From: Candidatus Rokuibacteriota bacterium
GTDB lineage: Bacteria; Methylomirabilota; Methylomirabilia; Rokubacteriales; CSP1-6
Direction of reading: 5' to 3'
Length of the DNA: 8,511 nt
Assembly (NCBI GenBank): GCA_016177555.1
Contig: JACOVB010000122.1
Location: 1 to 8,511, forward strand
Shown here piece by piece: positions 1-5,615 of this stretch (positions within the stretch are counted from its first letter, which is position 1; every line of letters starts with the position of its first letter). A model generated the notes under the pieces. The model had not been told where the DNA came from and did not search any database. It saw only the letters and a list, made by a program, of their open reading frames with translations. The position numbers and the translations under genes are program-made.

Positions 1-255
1 GATGATCATCGCGGTCTGGATGCGCGCGGCGGCCCCGGGCTGGCGGGCCATGGCATCCACGGCGGCGGCGGCCGCCCGGCCCTGGCCCAGAGCGCAGAGG
101 CCGGAGGCGAGGGCCATGCCCAGGCCGGCCGCGAGCACCGAGAAGGGGCCCACCCAGCCACCCGTCGCCGGGGCAGCTCCCTCGGCCGCGACGGCCAGCC
201 CTGGAACGGAGAGAACGGTCCACATGATCAGCGTCAGCATCAATGAGCGTCGCAC
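1..255 (-). CDS. atpE: F1Fo ATP synthase subunit c (partial; C-terminus beyond window)
   Basis: Subunit c forms the membrane ring that carries ions through the Fo motor. The visible 85 residues comprise a signal-like hydrophobic N-terminus (about residues 5-24, with an AVAA segment), a small-residue-rich first transmembrane helix (about 37-57), and the polar loop GQGRAAAAAVDAMARQP. This loop is the family hallmark (GQG...ARQP) that contacts the central stalk. Helix 2 with the ion-binding carboxylate lies outside the window, so proton versus sodium specificity cannot be read. The GTG start at 255 is chosen because AAGGAGG lies 8 bases upstream. An internal ATG at codon 6 has no comparable site. 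The gene follows atpB after a 33-base gap, the usual order in atp operons. The first helix has fewer glycines than the classical GxGxGxG pattern. Identification is firm; the start is likely. Confidence 0.9.
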   Translation of the reverse strand, partial: MRRSLMLTLIMWTVLSVPGLAVAAEGAAPATGGWVGPFSVLAAGLGMALASGLCALGQGRAAAAAVDAMARQPGAAARIQTAMII

Positions 256-288
256 GACTTTCGCCTCCTTGGGTGGGGTTTGGAACGA

Positions 289-1041
289 CTAATGGTGCTC
301 GGCTTCTTCGACCGCGCCGGCGATGTACAGCATCGACAGCATGCAGAAGATGAAGGCCTGCAGGAACGCGACCAGGATCTTGAGCGGCAGCAAGAAGCCC
401 GTGGTGAACGCGATCATGAGCACGCCGGCCGGGGTGCCGACCAGGAGCCCCATCAGCTGGCCCGTCAGCGCCCAGCCGATGAGTCCGTCGAAGCCGGTCA
501 GGAGGAAGATGATCGCGAGCAGGATGTGCCCCCCGAACATGTTCCCGAAGAGCCGGAGCGCGAGCGAGAGCGGGCGCGCGAAGTGGCTCACCAGCTCGAT
601 GGGGAACATGAGCGGCGCCAGCAGGGGGACCGGGCCGGCGAAGTGCTTGAGGTAGGCCAGGAATCCCTGTTTCCGGATGCCGATCGAGTGGTACAGGATG
701 AACACGGTGATCGCGCAGGCCGCGGTGGTGTTCAGGTTGCCCGTGGGGGCCATCAGCCCCGGCACGAGCCCCATCAGGTTGGACACCAGGATGAAGAGCC
801 CGAGGGTGGCGATCCACGGCAGGTAGCGGCGACCCTCGTGCCCGATCACGTCGTCCAGCAGGGCCAGGAACTGGTCCAGCACCACTTCCATGAAGTTCTG
901 CGTCCCGCGAGGCACGAGCTGCACGTTCCGGGACGCCACGAACGAGACGGAGATGAGCACGGCCATCACGAGCCAGGTGTAGAGCACGTGATCGGGGATG
1001 CCGGCGATGTGCACGAGCGGGGGATGCTCGATGGCTTCCAT
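289..1041 (-). CDS. atpB: F1Fo ATP synthase subunit a
   Basis: Subunit a is the membrane stator that provides the ion half-channels against the c ring. The 250 residues are of normal family length, with about five to six hydrophobic segments (roughly 20-37, 76-96, 104-121, 138-160, 170-190, 204-243). The essential arginine is Arg163 in SLALRLFGNMFGGH, the signature of helix 4. PTGNLNTT (99-106) and the C-terminal helix containing Gln228 in LVAFLQAFIF also match the family. The ATG at 1041 is preceded by AGAGGA 4 bases upstream. In the operon it lies between atpI, from which it is separated by an inserted repeat, and atpE. A plus-strand open frame across the whole gene is a high-GC shadow. Confidence 0.97.
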   Translation of the reverse strand: MEAIEHPPLVHIAGIPDHVLYTWLVMAVLISVSFVASRNVQLVPRGTQNFMEVVLDQFLALLDDVIGHEGRRYLPWIATLGLFILVSNLMGLVPGLMAPTGNLNTTAACAITVFILYHSIGIRKQGFLAYLKHFAGPVPLLAPLMFPIELVSHFARPLSLALRLFGNMFGGHILLAIIFLLTGFDGLIGWALTGQLMGLLVGTPAGVLMIAFTTGFLLPLKILVAFLQAFIFCMLSMLYIAGAVEEAEHH

Positions 1042-1049
1042 GGAGTCCT

Positions 1050-1261
1050 CTAGCAGGCCGGTGAAAACGGCCCATCTGCTTCGTTGGCGCCCTCGGCCGC
1101 ACGCTCAACGTGGCTCGCTTGCGCTCGCCGGATCTCCGGATATGCTCGCCTCGCCTCCGGCTCAGCTCGCCAAGCGGAGTACGCCTCGCGTGCGGCCGTC
1201 GGGCGCCGCCTCGCATCTGGACCTGTTTGAGCGGCCTGCGGGTTTTTCAACATCGGGCTAG
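1050..1261. repeat. MITE-like palindromic intergenic repeat between atpI and atpB
   Basis: The roughly 212-bp spacer between atpI and atpB has imperfect terminal inverted repeats. CTAG lies at both outer edges (1050-1053 and 1258-1261), and the 24-base arms 1056-1079 and 1213-1236 match at 17 of 24 positions when one is reverse-complemented. On the minus strand the segment begins with GTTGAAAAACCCGCAGGCC and ends with CGTTTTCACCGGCCTGCTAG. From general familiarity, this GTTGAAAAA...GGCCTGCTAG architecture resembles dispersed non-coding repeats in environmental Proteobacteria, Nitrospirota and NC10-type genomes. That is memory, not a search. A 67-codon minus-strand frame (1050-1253) inside it is very rich in Ala and Arg and is best read as a non-coding by-product. 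The left edge coincides with the TAG stop codon of atpI. It probably forms a stem-loop in the atp transcript. Confidence 0.6.
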
Positions 1262-1623
1262 AGAGCCGCCCGGGCGCTGTGCCAGCCGTGAGCGATCAGG
1301 ATCGGCGGGAGCACCGCGAGGCCCGCCATGAGGGCCACGGGATGGAGCCCGGCCCGGAGCAGCAAGACGATGAGCCCGAACAGGACGAGGTAGCGCAGGC
1401 CGAGGCCCAGGACCCAGAGCGGGTGGGCGCGTCCGCCAGCGAACAGGGCCCCCGCGCGCTCGGCGCCCCACGCCAGCCAGCGAAAGCTGGCGACGGAGAT
1501 GAGGGCGCCGGCGAGGACCCCGAGCGCGCCGGGAAACCCCGCGACAAGCCCCCCGCCCGCGGCCGCCAGCACGGAGATACCGAGCGCCGTGCGGCTCACG
1601 CGCGTCACCACATCACGGTCCAT
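1258..1623 (-). CDS. atpI: ATP synthase subunit I (AtpI-like membrane protein)
   Basis: The product is 121 residues with four hydrophobic helices (about 12-30, 33-51, 68-92, 95-113), the topology of the ATP synthase I chain family. Members are thought to assist assembly of the c ring or supply Mg2+. They are not part of the finished enzyme. The frame is open upstream to 1692, but the ATG at 1623 is preferred. It has AGGAG 4 bases upstream and overlaps the end of atpZ by 11 bases (ATGGACCGTGA), a layout typical of translational coupling. Sequence conservation in this family is low, so the call rests on topology, size and position between atpZ and atpB. The TAG stop sits at the edge of the inserted repeat, so the insertion may have set the present C-terminus. 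Confidence 0.8.
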   Translation of the reverse strand: MDRDVVTRVSRTALGISVLAAAGGGLVAGFPGALGVLAGALISVASFRWLAWGAERAGALFAGGRAHPLWVLGLGLRYLVLFGLIVLLLRAGLHPVALMAGLAVLPPILIAHGWHSARAAL

Positions 1624-1846
1624 CGCGCTCCTGCTTTTCAGCCTGCTTGATCGAACGGAAGAGATCGCGGAACCCAGCGGCGATTCCCACACCCATGCCG
1701 ATCAGCGTGAGCCACGGGCTTGTCCCGAGCCACCGATCGAGAAAGTACCCTCCCACCGTGGCTCCCGCAGTGGAGACCACGAAGGTGATCCCCACGGTCG
1801 CGAGCATGCCGAGAGTACGCCAGGGGGAAGGCTCCAAGACCCCCAT
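1613..1846 (-). CDS. atpZ: AtpZ/AtpI-type small membrane protein, first gene of atp operon
   Basis: The 77-residue product has two transmembrane helices (about 11-33 and 44-60). Between them is the motif GGYFLDRWLGTSPW, and GVGIAAGFRDLFR follows, both characteristic of AtpZ-family proteins encoded at the head of atp operons. AtpZ is reported to work with AtpI in Mg2+ or Ca2+ supply or in ATP synthase assembly. The charged tail (KQAEKQERDG) is presumably cytoplasmic. The start is uncertain. The ATG at 1846 gives the usual family length but has no clear ribosome binding site, while a TTG at 1885 would add 13 residues with a weak GGAAAG upstream. The 3' end overlaps atpI by 11 bases. The promoter for the operon should lie in 1847-1978, but I could not pick out convincing -35/-10 boxes. 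Confidence 0.8.
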   Translation of the reverse strand: MGVLEPSPWRTLGMLATVGITFVVSTAGATVGGYFLDRWLGTSPWLTLIGMGVGIAAGFRDLFRSIKQAEKQERDGP

Positions 1847-1933
1847 GTGAAAAAGAACGCTATCACAGCGGTCCTGCCGGCACAACTTACTTTCCGCGCT
1901 TCCCGAGGATGATATCGGACCACTCCTCTCGCC

Positions 1934-1972
1934 GGGTGCGCGGCACGACCTCCCCTCGCCAGTCGTGCACCC
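1934..1972. other. GC-rich hairpin between desaturase and atpZ
   Basis: On the plus strand GGGT (1934-1937) plus GCACGAC (1943-1949) can pair with GTCGTGC (1962-1968) plus ACCC (1969-1972). This gives 11 base pairs with a 5-base bulge and a 12-base loop. It begins 6 bases downstream of the desaturase stop codon on the minus strand. It could separate the desaturase transcript from the atp operon or protect a 3' end. No T-tract follows on either strand, so it is not a standard intrinsic terminator. Confidence 0.3.
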
Positions 1973-1978
1973 GATGTC

Positions 1979-3079
1979 TCACGTGCGCATGTCCGGCATC
2001 CCCATCCGCCGCAACCACCGGAAGTGTGACGCCAGACCTGCCGGAAACGACCTGTGCTCCGTGTACGTGATCCCGAACTCTCGACAGGTCTCTTCCACGA
2101 GTTTCGAGATCGCCGGGTAATTGACGTGGCAGATGCGGGGGAAGAGATGGTGCTCGATCTGGAAGTTCAGGCCACCGATGAGCCACGTGACAACTCGGCT
2201 CCGCCGGGCGAAGTCCACGGTGGTCTCCGCCTGATGGATGGCCCACGCGTGCTCGATACACCCGGTCTCCTCCCGGGGCAGCGGAAACTCCGCTTCTTCG
2301 ACGCAATGTGCGACCTGAAACACCACACTCAGGGCCATACCCGCCACGAGCCCGGTGATCCCGTAGTAGAGCAGGACGACCCCGATGGAGTGGAACAGCA
2401 GCGGGATCCCGAAGGCCACGGCGAAGAAGATCGCTTTGCCGGCGATGAAGATCGCCCGGTCCCGGCCCGTGGGGCGGGGGAACGGCTGGCTGCTGATCCG
2501 ACCGCTGATGAGCTTCTGGAAGTCATCCACGAGCTGCCACTTGATGGCCAGCAATCCGTAGAGCGGCCAGAGGTACAGATGCTGCCATCGGTGATACGGG
2601 AGCCGCCGTTGATGCGGGGTCAGCCGGGCGAGGAGACCGAGATCGATGTCGGTGTCGTGGCCCGTGATATTGACGTACGTGTGATGCAGGACGACGTGCT
2701 TCCAGTGCCAGAGATACGAGCTTCCCCCGATCAACTCCAGGGTCATCGCCATCAGCTTGTTGACCCACACGTGATTCGAATAGGCGTGATGGCCGCCGTC
2801 GTGCTGGATATTGAAGCCAATTCCGGCCGCCGAGAGGCCGAGCGGCACAGCCAGGAGGAGACCCTGCCACCACGTCTGAGCCACGAAGACCAGCAGCGCA
2901 TACAGCACGGCGAAATCGGCAAGGAGGATGGCCGTCTTCAGGTACATTTGCCAGCAGTCGCGCGGCCGGCGGCCCGTGGCTCGGAAATACTCCCCGACCC
3001 GCCGCCGCAGCTCGCGCTGGAAGGCGTTGCCGTTCCCAAATGTCAGCTGCTGCCGCGGCTGGGCGATCAGCAGGGACAT
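1979..3079 (-). CDS. Membrane fatty acid desaturase (DesA/linoleoyl-CoA desaturase-like)
   Basis: The product is a di-iron integral-membrane desaturase that introduces a double bond into acyl chains, using oxygen and an electron donor such as ferredoxin or cytochrome b5. The 366 residues carry all three histidine boxes: HDGGHH (93-98), HVVLHH (128-133) and QIEHH (307-311). The Gln-x-x-His-His third box is typical of the front-end/acyl-lipid branch (COG3239-type). Hydrophobic segments lie at about 47-67, 72-90, 109-120 and 208-256. No N-terminal cytochrome b5 domain is present, so electrons must come from a separate protein. Regiospecificity cannot be read from the motifs. The ATG at 3079 gives the usual MSLLIAQPRQQLTFGNGNAF-type start of this family, although no clear ribosome binding site precedes it. 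It is co-directional with the atp genes, but a functional link is doubtful. A 492-codon plus-strand frame over it is a shadow. Confidence 0.9.
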   Translation of the reverse strand: MSLLIAQPRQQLTFGNGNAFQRELRRRVGEYFRATGRRPRDCWQMYLKTAILLADFAVLYALLVFVAQTWWQGLLLAVPLGLSAAGIGFNIQHDGGHHAYSNHVWVNKLMAMTLELIGGSSYLWHWKHVVLHHTYVNITGHDTDIDLGLLARLTPHQRRLPYHRWQHLYLWPLYGLLAIKWQLVDDFQKLISGRISSQPFPRPTGRDRAIFIAGKAIFFAVAFGIPLLFHSIGVVLLYYGITGLVAGMALSVVFQVAHCVEEAEFPLPREETGCIEHAWAIHQAETTVDFARRSRVVTWLIGGLNFQIEHHLFPRICHVNYPAISKLVEETCREFGITYTEHRSFPAGLASHFRWLRRMGMPDMRT

Positions 3080-3396
3080 TTACAGGTACTGCCCGTGGCG
3101 ACACGTCAGACCCATTGCGTAGATCCTGCGCCGGCAGGCTCAGCGCAGTCAAGGAAGGAGTGGCGGGGTGAGGACCCCTGTCAAAGGCCATCACGGCCCC
3201 TGCCGTACCCCAGAATTCTGGCTCCGGCCTCGTGGAGAACGACTCATCCGACACGGCCTCGGCACGAGGAACTCGAACCCCACCGCCGGTCACGTTGTAC
3301 AATCGAGCCCGCACGCATGCAGCGCGAAGGGGTGACGGGCTCCGTCATGCCCCTTTCGTCGTTCCCACGATCCATGGGTGAAGAGGAGAACACCGC
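3080..3396. other. Divergent intergenic region between desaturase and XRE-type gene
   Basis: These 317 bases should hold the promoters of both flanking genes. On the minus strand a TTGACT (3147-3152, read in reverse) could be a -35 box for the desaturase, but no good -10 stands at the right distance. On the plus strand TACAAT (3298-3303), about 94 bases before the GTG start, is a plausible -10 without a clear -35. CCTGCGCCGGCAGG (around 3125-3138) is a small perfect stem (CCTGC/GCAGG). I see no convincing gene, RNA or repeat here. Confidence 0.35.
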
Positions 3397-3903
3397 GTGG
3401 CCAAGATCGAGACCGCGATCAGGGAAGCAATCGCCCGGGGTGCCCGACGGCAAGTGCGCCCGGTGGTCGTGCCGCTCCGGCGAGAGGTCTTTCGGCTCCG
3501 GCGGAAGGTGGCGCAGCTCCACGGCACGCTGACGACTCTGCGTCGGCTGGCCGTGGGCTGGGAGCGAATGATGGAGGCTGCACCACTTATCCCGCCGGTG
3601 CCGGAGGAGGCAGCGAAGGCCGCCCGGCTGTCGCCCCGACTCATCCAGAGCCTGAGGAAGCGCCTGGGGCTGAGCCAGATGGCTCTGGCGCGCCTGGTGG
3701 GGGTGAGCGCGCCGGCCGTGGCGCATTGGGAGACGGGAGAATCGACTCCCAAGGGGCAGAACCGGGCAGCCCTCGTGGCACTCCGGAAGGTGGGGAAGCG
3801 CCAGGTCAAGACGCTCCTCGCTCGACGCAGGAAAGAGACCGCGTCGCGGGCGCCGAAGGCTCGCCGCCGCGTGAAGAAGTCGCGCCGGCGGACGAGGAAG
3901 TAG
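3397..3903 (+). CDS. XRE-like helix-turn-helix protein with histone-like basic tail
   Basis: This is a 168-residue DNA-binding protein with three visible parts. Residues 1-60 are basic and heptad-like (LRREVFRLRRKVAQL), probably an amphipathic or coiled-coil dimerisation helix. Residues 79-141 form an XRE/Cro-type helix-turn-helix: LIQSLRKRLGLSQMALARLV is helices 1-2 and SAPAVAHWETG the recognition helix, with the family's W-E-x-G. Residues 143-168 are extremely basic (16 of 26 are Lys/Arg), like an AT-hook or histone H1-type tail. The GTG at 3397 is fixed by AGGAG 8 bases upstream. The spacing of GLSQ to WExG resembles antitoxin-type XRE domains, but no toxin gene adjoins it. It may be a nucleoid-binding regulator. 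The target is unknown. A similar architecture is, to my recollection, common in high-GC environmental bacteria. Confidence 0.8.
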   Translation: MAKIETAIREAIARGARRQVRPVVVPLRREVFRLRRKVAQLHGTLTTLRRLAVGWERMMEAAPLIPPVPEEAAKAARLSPRLIQSLRKRLGLSQMALARLVGVSAPAVAHWETGESTPKGQNRAALVALRKVGKRQVKTLLARRRKETASRAPKARRRVKKSRRRTRK

Positions 3904-3986
3904 CGGAGCGCCAGCGCCCCGTCAGCCACGGCTCACCCAGCAGCGTCGGTCCCCCTTGGGAACCCTGGCGGAGGGACCCGAGGTGT

Positions 3987-4000
3987 CCCGTCATGACGGG
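3987..4000. promoter_or_regulatory. 14-bp perfect palindrome over a start codon
   Basis: CCCGTCATGACGGG reads the same on both strands and contains the ATG (3993-3995) that would start the frameshifted helix-turn-helix gene. It could be an operator or an mRNA hairpin hiding the start codon. Palindromes of this length occur by chance in GC-rich DNA, so support is weak. Confidence 0.2.
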
Positions 4001-4402
4001 CTCATCATTCACCCCCGAGGGCCGTCGCGCCCTGGCGGCGCGGCGCCAGATACGACGGCTTCTGGCATTCACGCGCGCCAAGCGCCGCGCGCTGCAGTCC
4101 CTGCTGGAACGCCACCGATCCTCCAGGATGCTGATCTTCCCCGCCTCGTGAAGGCGGCCCGGGCACCGGCCCCTCAACTCACGGTCCTGTCCACGGTGGC
4201 GGCCTTTCTGGGGGTCACCGTGGGAGACCTGCAAGATTCGCTCTTCGCCGACCTCCCGGGCGAACGGCTCGTCGGTGCGCCGGGGCAGCCCGTGTCGGCG
4301 GTGCAGCTGGCGCTCCGGAGCAACCTCGCGCGGGACGTCCCCTCCCGCCCGCCGCATCACGCCCAGCCCGACCCCCTCGTCCGATGCGATGCCGGCCCGT
4401 GA
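3993..4402 (+). pseudogene. Small helix-turn-helix-like gene apparently broken by a 1-base frameshift
   Basis: Two overlapping frames look like parts of one protein. From ATG 3993 the first frame gives MTGSSFTPEGRRALAARR and then AFTRAKRRALQSLLERH, an amphipathic basic helix region, and stops at 4151. From about 4112 the frame starting one base earlier continues with DADLPRLVKAARAP, TVLSTVAAFLGVTVGDL and DLPGERLVGAPG to a stop at 4402. LSTVAAFLGVTVGDL is the typical last helix of XRE-type domains (LxxLAxxLGVSxxDL), which needs earlier helices like those in the first frame. A single base lost at about 4110-4120 would explain the switch. A GAGG lies 9 bases before the ATG. The intact product would be about 136 residues. 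It lies 89 bases after another DNA-binding gene. Sequencing error, genuine decay, or two unrelated frames are all possible. Confidence 0.45.
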
Positions 4403-4439
4403 CCCGTCGCCGCGCGAGAGGCCGCCTCCTGCCATCGTA

Positions 4440-4482
4440 TTGGACCAAGGTCCCATAGGCGGGCGGGATCGCGTGCCCTAGA
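4440..4482 (+). promoter_or_regulatory. Palindromic operator/promoter element, copy 1 (upstream of SOD unit)
   Basis: TTGGACC-AA-GGTCCCA (4440-4455) is a nearly perfect inverted repeat followed at once by TAGGCGG. CCCTAGAGTGA follows from 4476. The same arrangement recurs at 5537 with 22 of 23 bases identical across the palindrome and TAGGCGG. With a -10 at CCTAGA (4477-4482), the dyad centre falls near -41, the position used by class II activators of the CRP/FNR type. The regulator is not identified. The likely transcript includes the ORF at 4607 and the superoxide dismutase. Confidence 0.5.
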
Positions 4483-4546
4483 GTGACCGACGGTGAAGGC
4501 CGGGTCGTTCCTCGCCGTCCCGTCGTCCCGGTGGCGCGGGGTCTGA

Positions 4547-4560
4547 CGCAGGCGCCTGCG
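4547..4560. promoter_or_regulatory. 14-bp perfect palindrome in SOD leader
   Basis: CGCAGGCGCCTGCG is a perfect palindrome in the leader, 46 bases before the ATG at 4607. It could be an operator for a second regulator or simply reflect GC richness. No other copy was seen in the window. Confidence 0.2.
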
Positions 4561-4606
4561 GGCGCCCTCCTCATTCAATCAATGACGTCACGGAGGTCGA
4601 GATCGC

Positions 4607-4861
4607 ATGGAAGACCTGCTCGCCCATCTCCGAGGATCACGGACCGACCTCGCGAGAATCGTCGAGGCCGCATCCGGCACCGATCTGGGGTACATCGTGG
4701 TCCCGGCCGGGGCAGTGCGCGCGTGGGAGGAACGGGAGCCGAGCACCTGGGCCAAGGTTCGGGACTGGCTGACTGCCAAGGGCAAGATCGTCGTGGAGTT
4801 CGAGGGCCAGACGGGGACGCCATGGTCCGCCGCGAAACCACCGCATCAAGGAGGCTCTGAC
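4607..4861 (+). CDS. Unidentified 85-codon ORF read in frame into the superoxide dismutase
   Basis: The ATG at 4607 has GGAGG 10 bases upstream. It opens a frame that runs without a stop into the dismutase ATG at 4862, giving a possible 296-residue joint product. The 85-residue segment has a compact mixed alpha/beta look: a helix (2-23), strand-like YIVVPAG (29-35), a helix with AVRAWEEREPSTWAKVRDWL (36-55), and strand-like KIVVEF (60-65), followed by a polar, probably flexible tail (66-85). I do not recognise the family, and there is no signal peptide, metal motif or transmembrane helix. The body up to residue 65 looks like a complete small domain. The tail may be a linker, or the product of a lost stop codon, since a TGA sits in the neighbouring frame at 4858-4860. 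It could be a separate small protein, an N-terminal domain of the SOD, or both. Confidence 0.55.
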
Positions 4862-5497
4862 ATGGCGTACACGCTTCCGCCGTTGCGATTCTCCTACGAT
4901 GCCCTCGAGCCCTACATCGATGCCGAGACGATGGAGCTCCATCACGACACGCATCACCAGACGTACGTCGACGCCCTGAACAAGGCGATCGAGCCGTACC
5001 CGCACCTCGCCGATCTCCCGATCGAGGACCTGCTCCGTCGGCTCGACCGGGTGCCGGAGGCGATCCGGACAGCCGTTCGAAACCACGGTGGCGGCCACGT
5101 CAATCATCAGTTCTTCTGGACGGTCCTCGGGCCGACCGGAGGCGGTTCGCCGAGAGGCGCGATCGCCGACGCCATCACGAAAGACTCCGGCTCGTTCGAG
5201 CGCTTTCAGTCCCTCTTCACCGACGCGGCGGCGAAGCACTTCGGCTCGGGATGGGCCTTCCTCGTCATGAACCCATCGACGGAGCGGATCGAGATCCTGT
5301 CGCTGCCCAACCAGGAGACCGTGCTGTTGCACGGCAAGCCCGGACTCCTCTGCTGCGATGTCTGGGAGCACGCGTACTACCTGAAGTACAGGAACCGACG
5401 CCCGGACTACCTCGGTGCCTGGTGGAGCGTCGTCGCCTGGGACGTCGTCGACCAGCGGCTCCAGGACTGTCGGGCCGGGCGATCCTCTACCGCGTAG
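4862..5497 (+). CDS. sodA: Superoxide dismutase, Mn/Fe family (Mn-type features)
   Basis: The enzyme converts superoxide to oxygen and hydrogen peroxide in the cytoplasm; no signal peptide is present. The 211 residues match the family length. Metal ligands are His27 (MELHHDTHH), His82 (HVNHQFFW), Asp166 and His170 (CDVWEHAYYLKY). Gly78 at the site where Fe enzymes carry Gln, together with Gln151 in LPNQE, fits the Mn pattern, but cambialistic use is possible. The N-terminal MAYTLPPLRFSYDALEPYID is a classic SOD start. The ATG has a perfect AAGGAGG 7 bases upstream, so this start must be used. However, the frame is open back to 4607, so a longer fused form could also be made. The usual Asn in the C-terminal VxWDxV motif is Ala (VAWDVV). 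The palindromic element 5' of the unit and the neighbouring DksA-like gene suggest a stress regulon. Confidence 0.95.
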   Translation: MAYTLPPLRFSYDALEPYIDAETMELHHDTHHQTYVDALNKAIEPYPHLADLPIEDLLRRLDRVPEAIRTAVRNHGGGHVNHQFFWTVLGPTGGGSPRGAIADAITKDSGSFERFQSLFTDAAAKHFGSGWAFLVMNPSTERIEILSLPNQETVLLHGKPGLLCCDVWEHAYYLKYRNRRPDYLGAWWSVVAWDVVDQRLQDCRAGRSSTA

Positions 5498-5536
5498 GCC
5501 GTGAAGGGCGCGGACCCGCGGCCCGGCCCGCCCTCG

Positions 5537-5580
5537 TTGGACCAAGGTCCAATAGGCGGCCCTCCGGTCAGGCTGCTAGT
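5537..5580 (+). promoter_or_regulatory. Palindromic operator/promoter element, copy 2 (upstream of DksA-like gene)
   Basis: TTGGACC-AA-GGTCCAA (5537-5552) is a perfect 7-2-7 inverted repeat followed by TAGGCGG, and then TGCTAGTGTGAG from 5574. The CTAG lies 39 bases after the first T, against 38 in copy 1. A -10 at GCTAGT (5575-5580) would put the dyad near -41/-42 and transcription start about 30 bases before the ATG at 5616. The match to copy 1 in sequence and spacing is the main evidence that this is a regulated promoter. Confidence 0.55.
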
Positions 5581-5615
5581 GTGAGGGCGAAGATAGTGGC
5601 CAGGAGGACCCCGCG

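Noticed and set aside
280..1053. A 257-codon plus-strand frame over atpB
   Set aside because: It is highly charged low-complexity sequence (Glu/Arg/His/Gln-rich), the mirror image of a hydrophobic membrane protein on the other strand.
1050..1253. A 67-codon minus-strand ORF between atpI and atpB
   Set aside because: It lies within the palindromic repeat, is biased to Ala/Arg and has no ribosome binding site. It is treated as part of the repeat.
3255..3300. A tRNA T-arm-like string (GGGGTTCGAGTTCC on the minus strand)
   Set aside because: The T-stem does not pair properly, and no acceptor stem, anticodon arm or D-arm could be found around it.
2054..3532. A 492-codon plus-strand open frame over the desaturase
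   Set aside because: The opposite strand encodes a complete desaturase with three histidine boxes. Long antisense frames are common in GC-rich genes, and this product has no recognisable motif.
5506..5524. A GC-rich stem (GGGCGCGG/CCGCGGCCC) after the SOD stop as a terminator
   Set aside because: It has a bulged short stem and no T-tract. It is likely just GC-rich intergenic sequence.
4637..5545. A 302-codon minus-strand frame over the SOD
   Set aside because: It is antisense to an enzyme with all four metal ligands and has no motif of its own.
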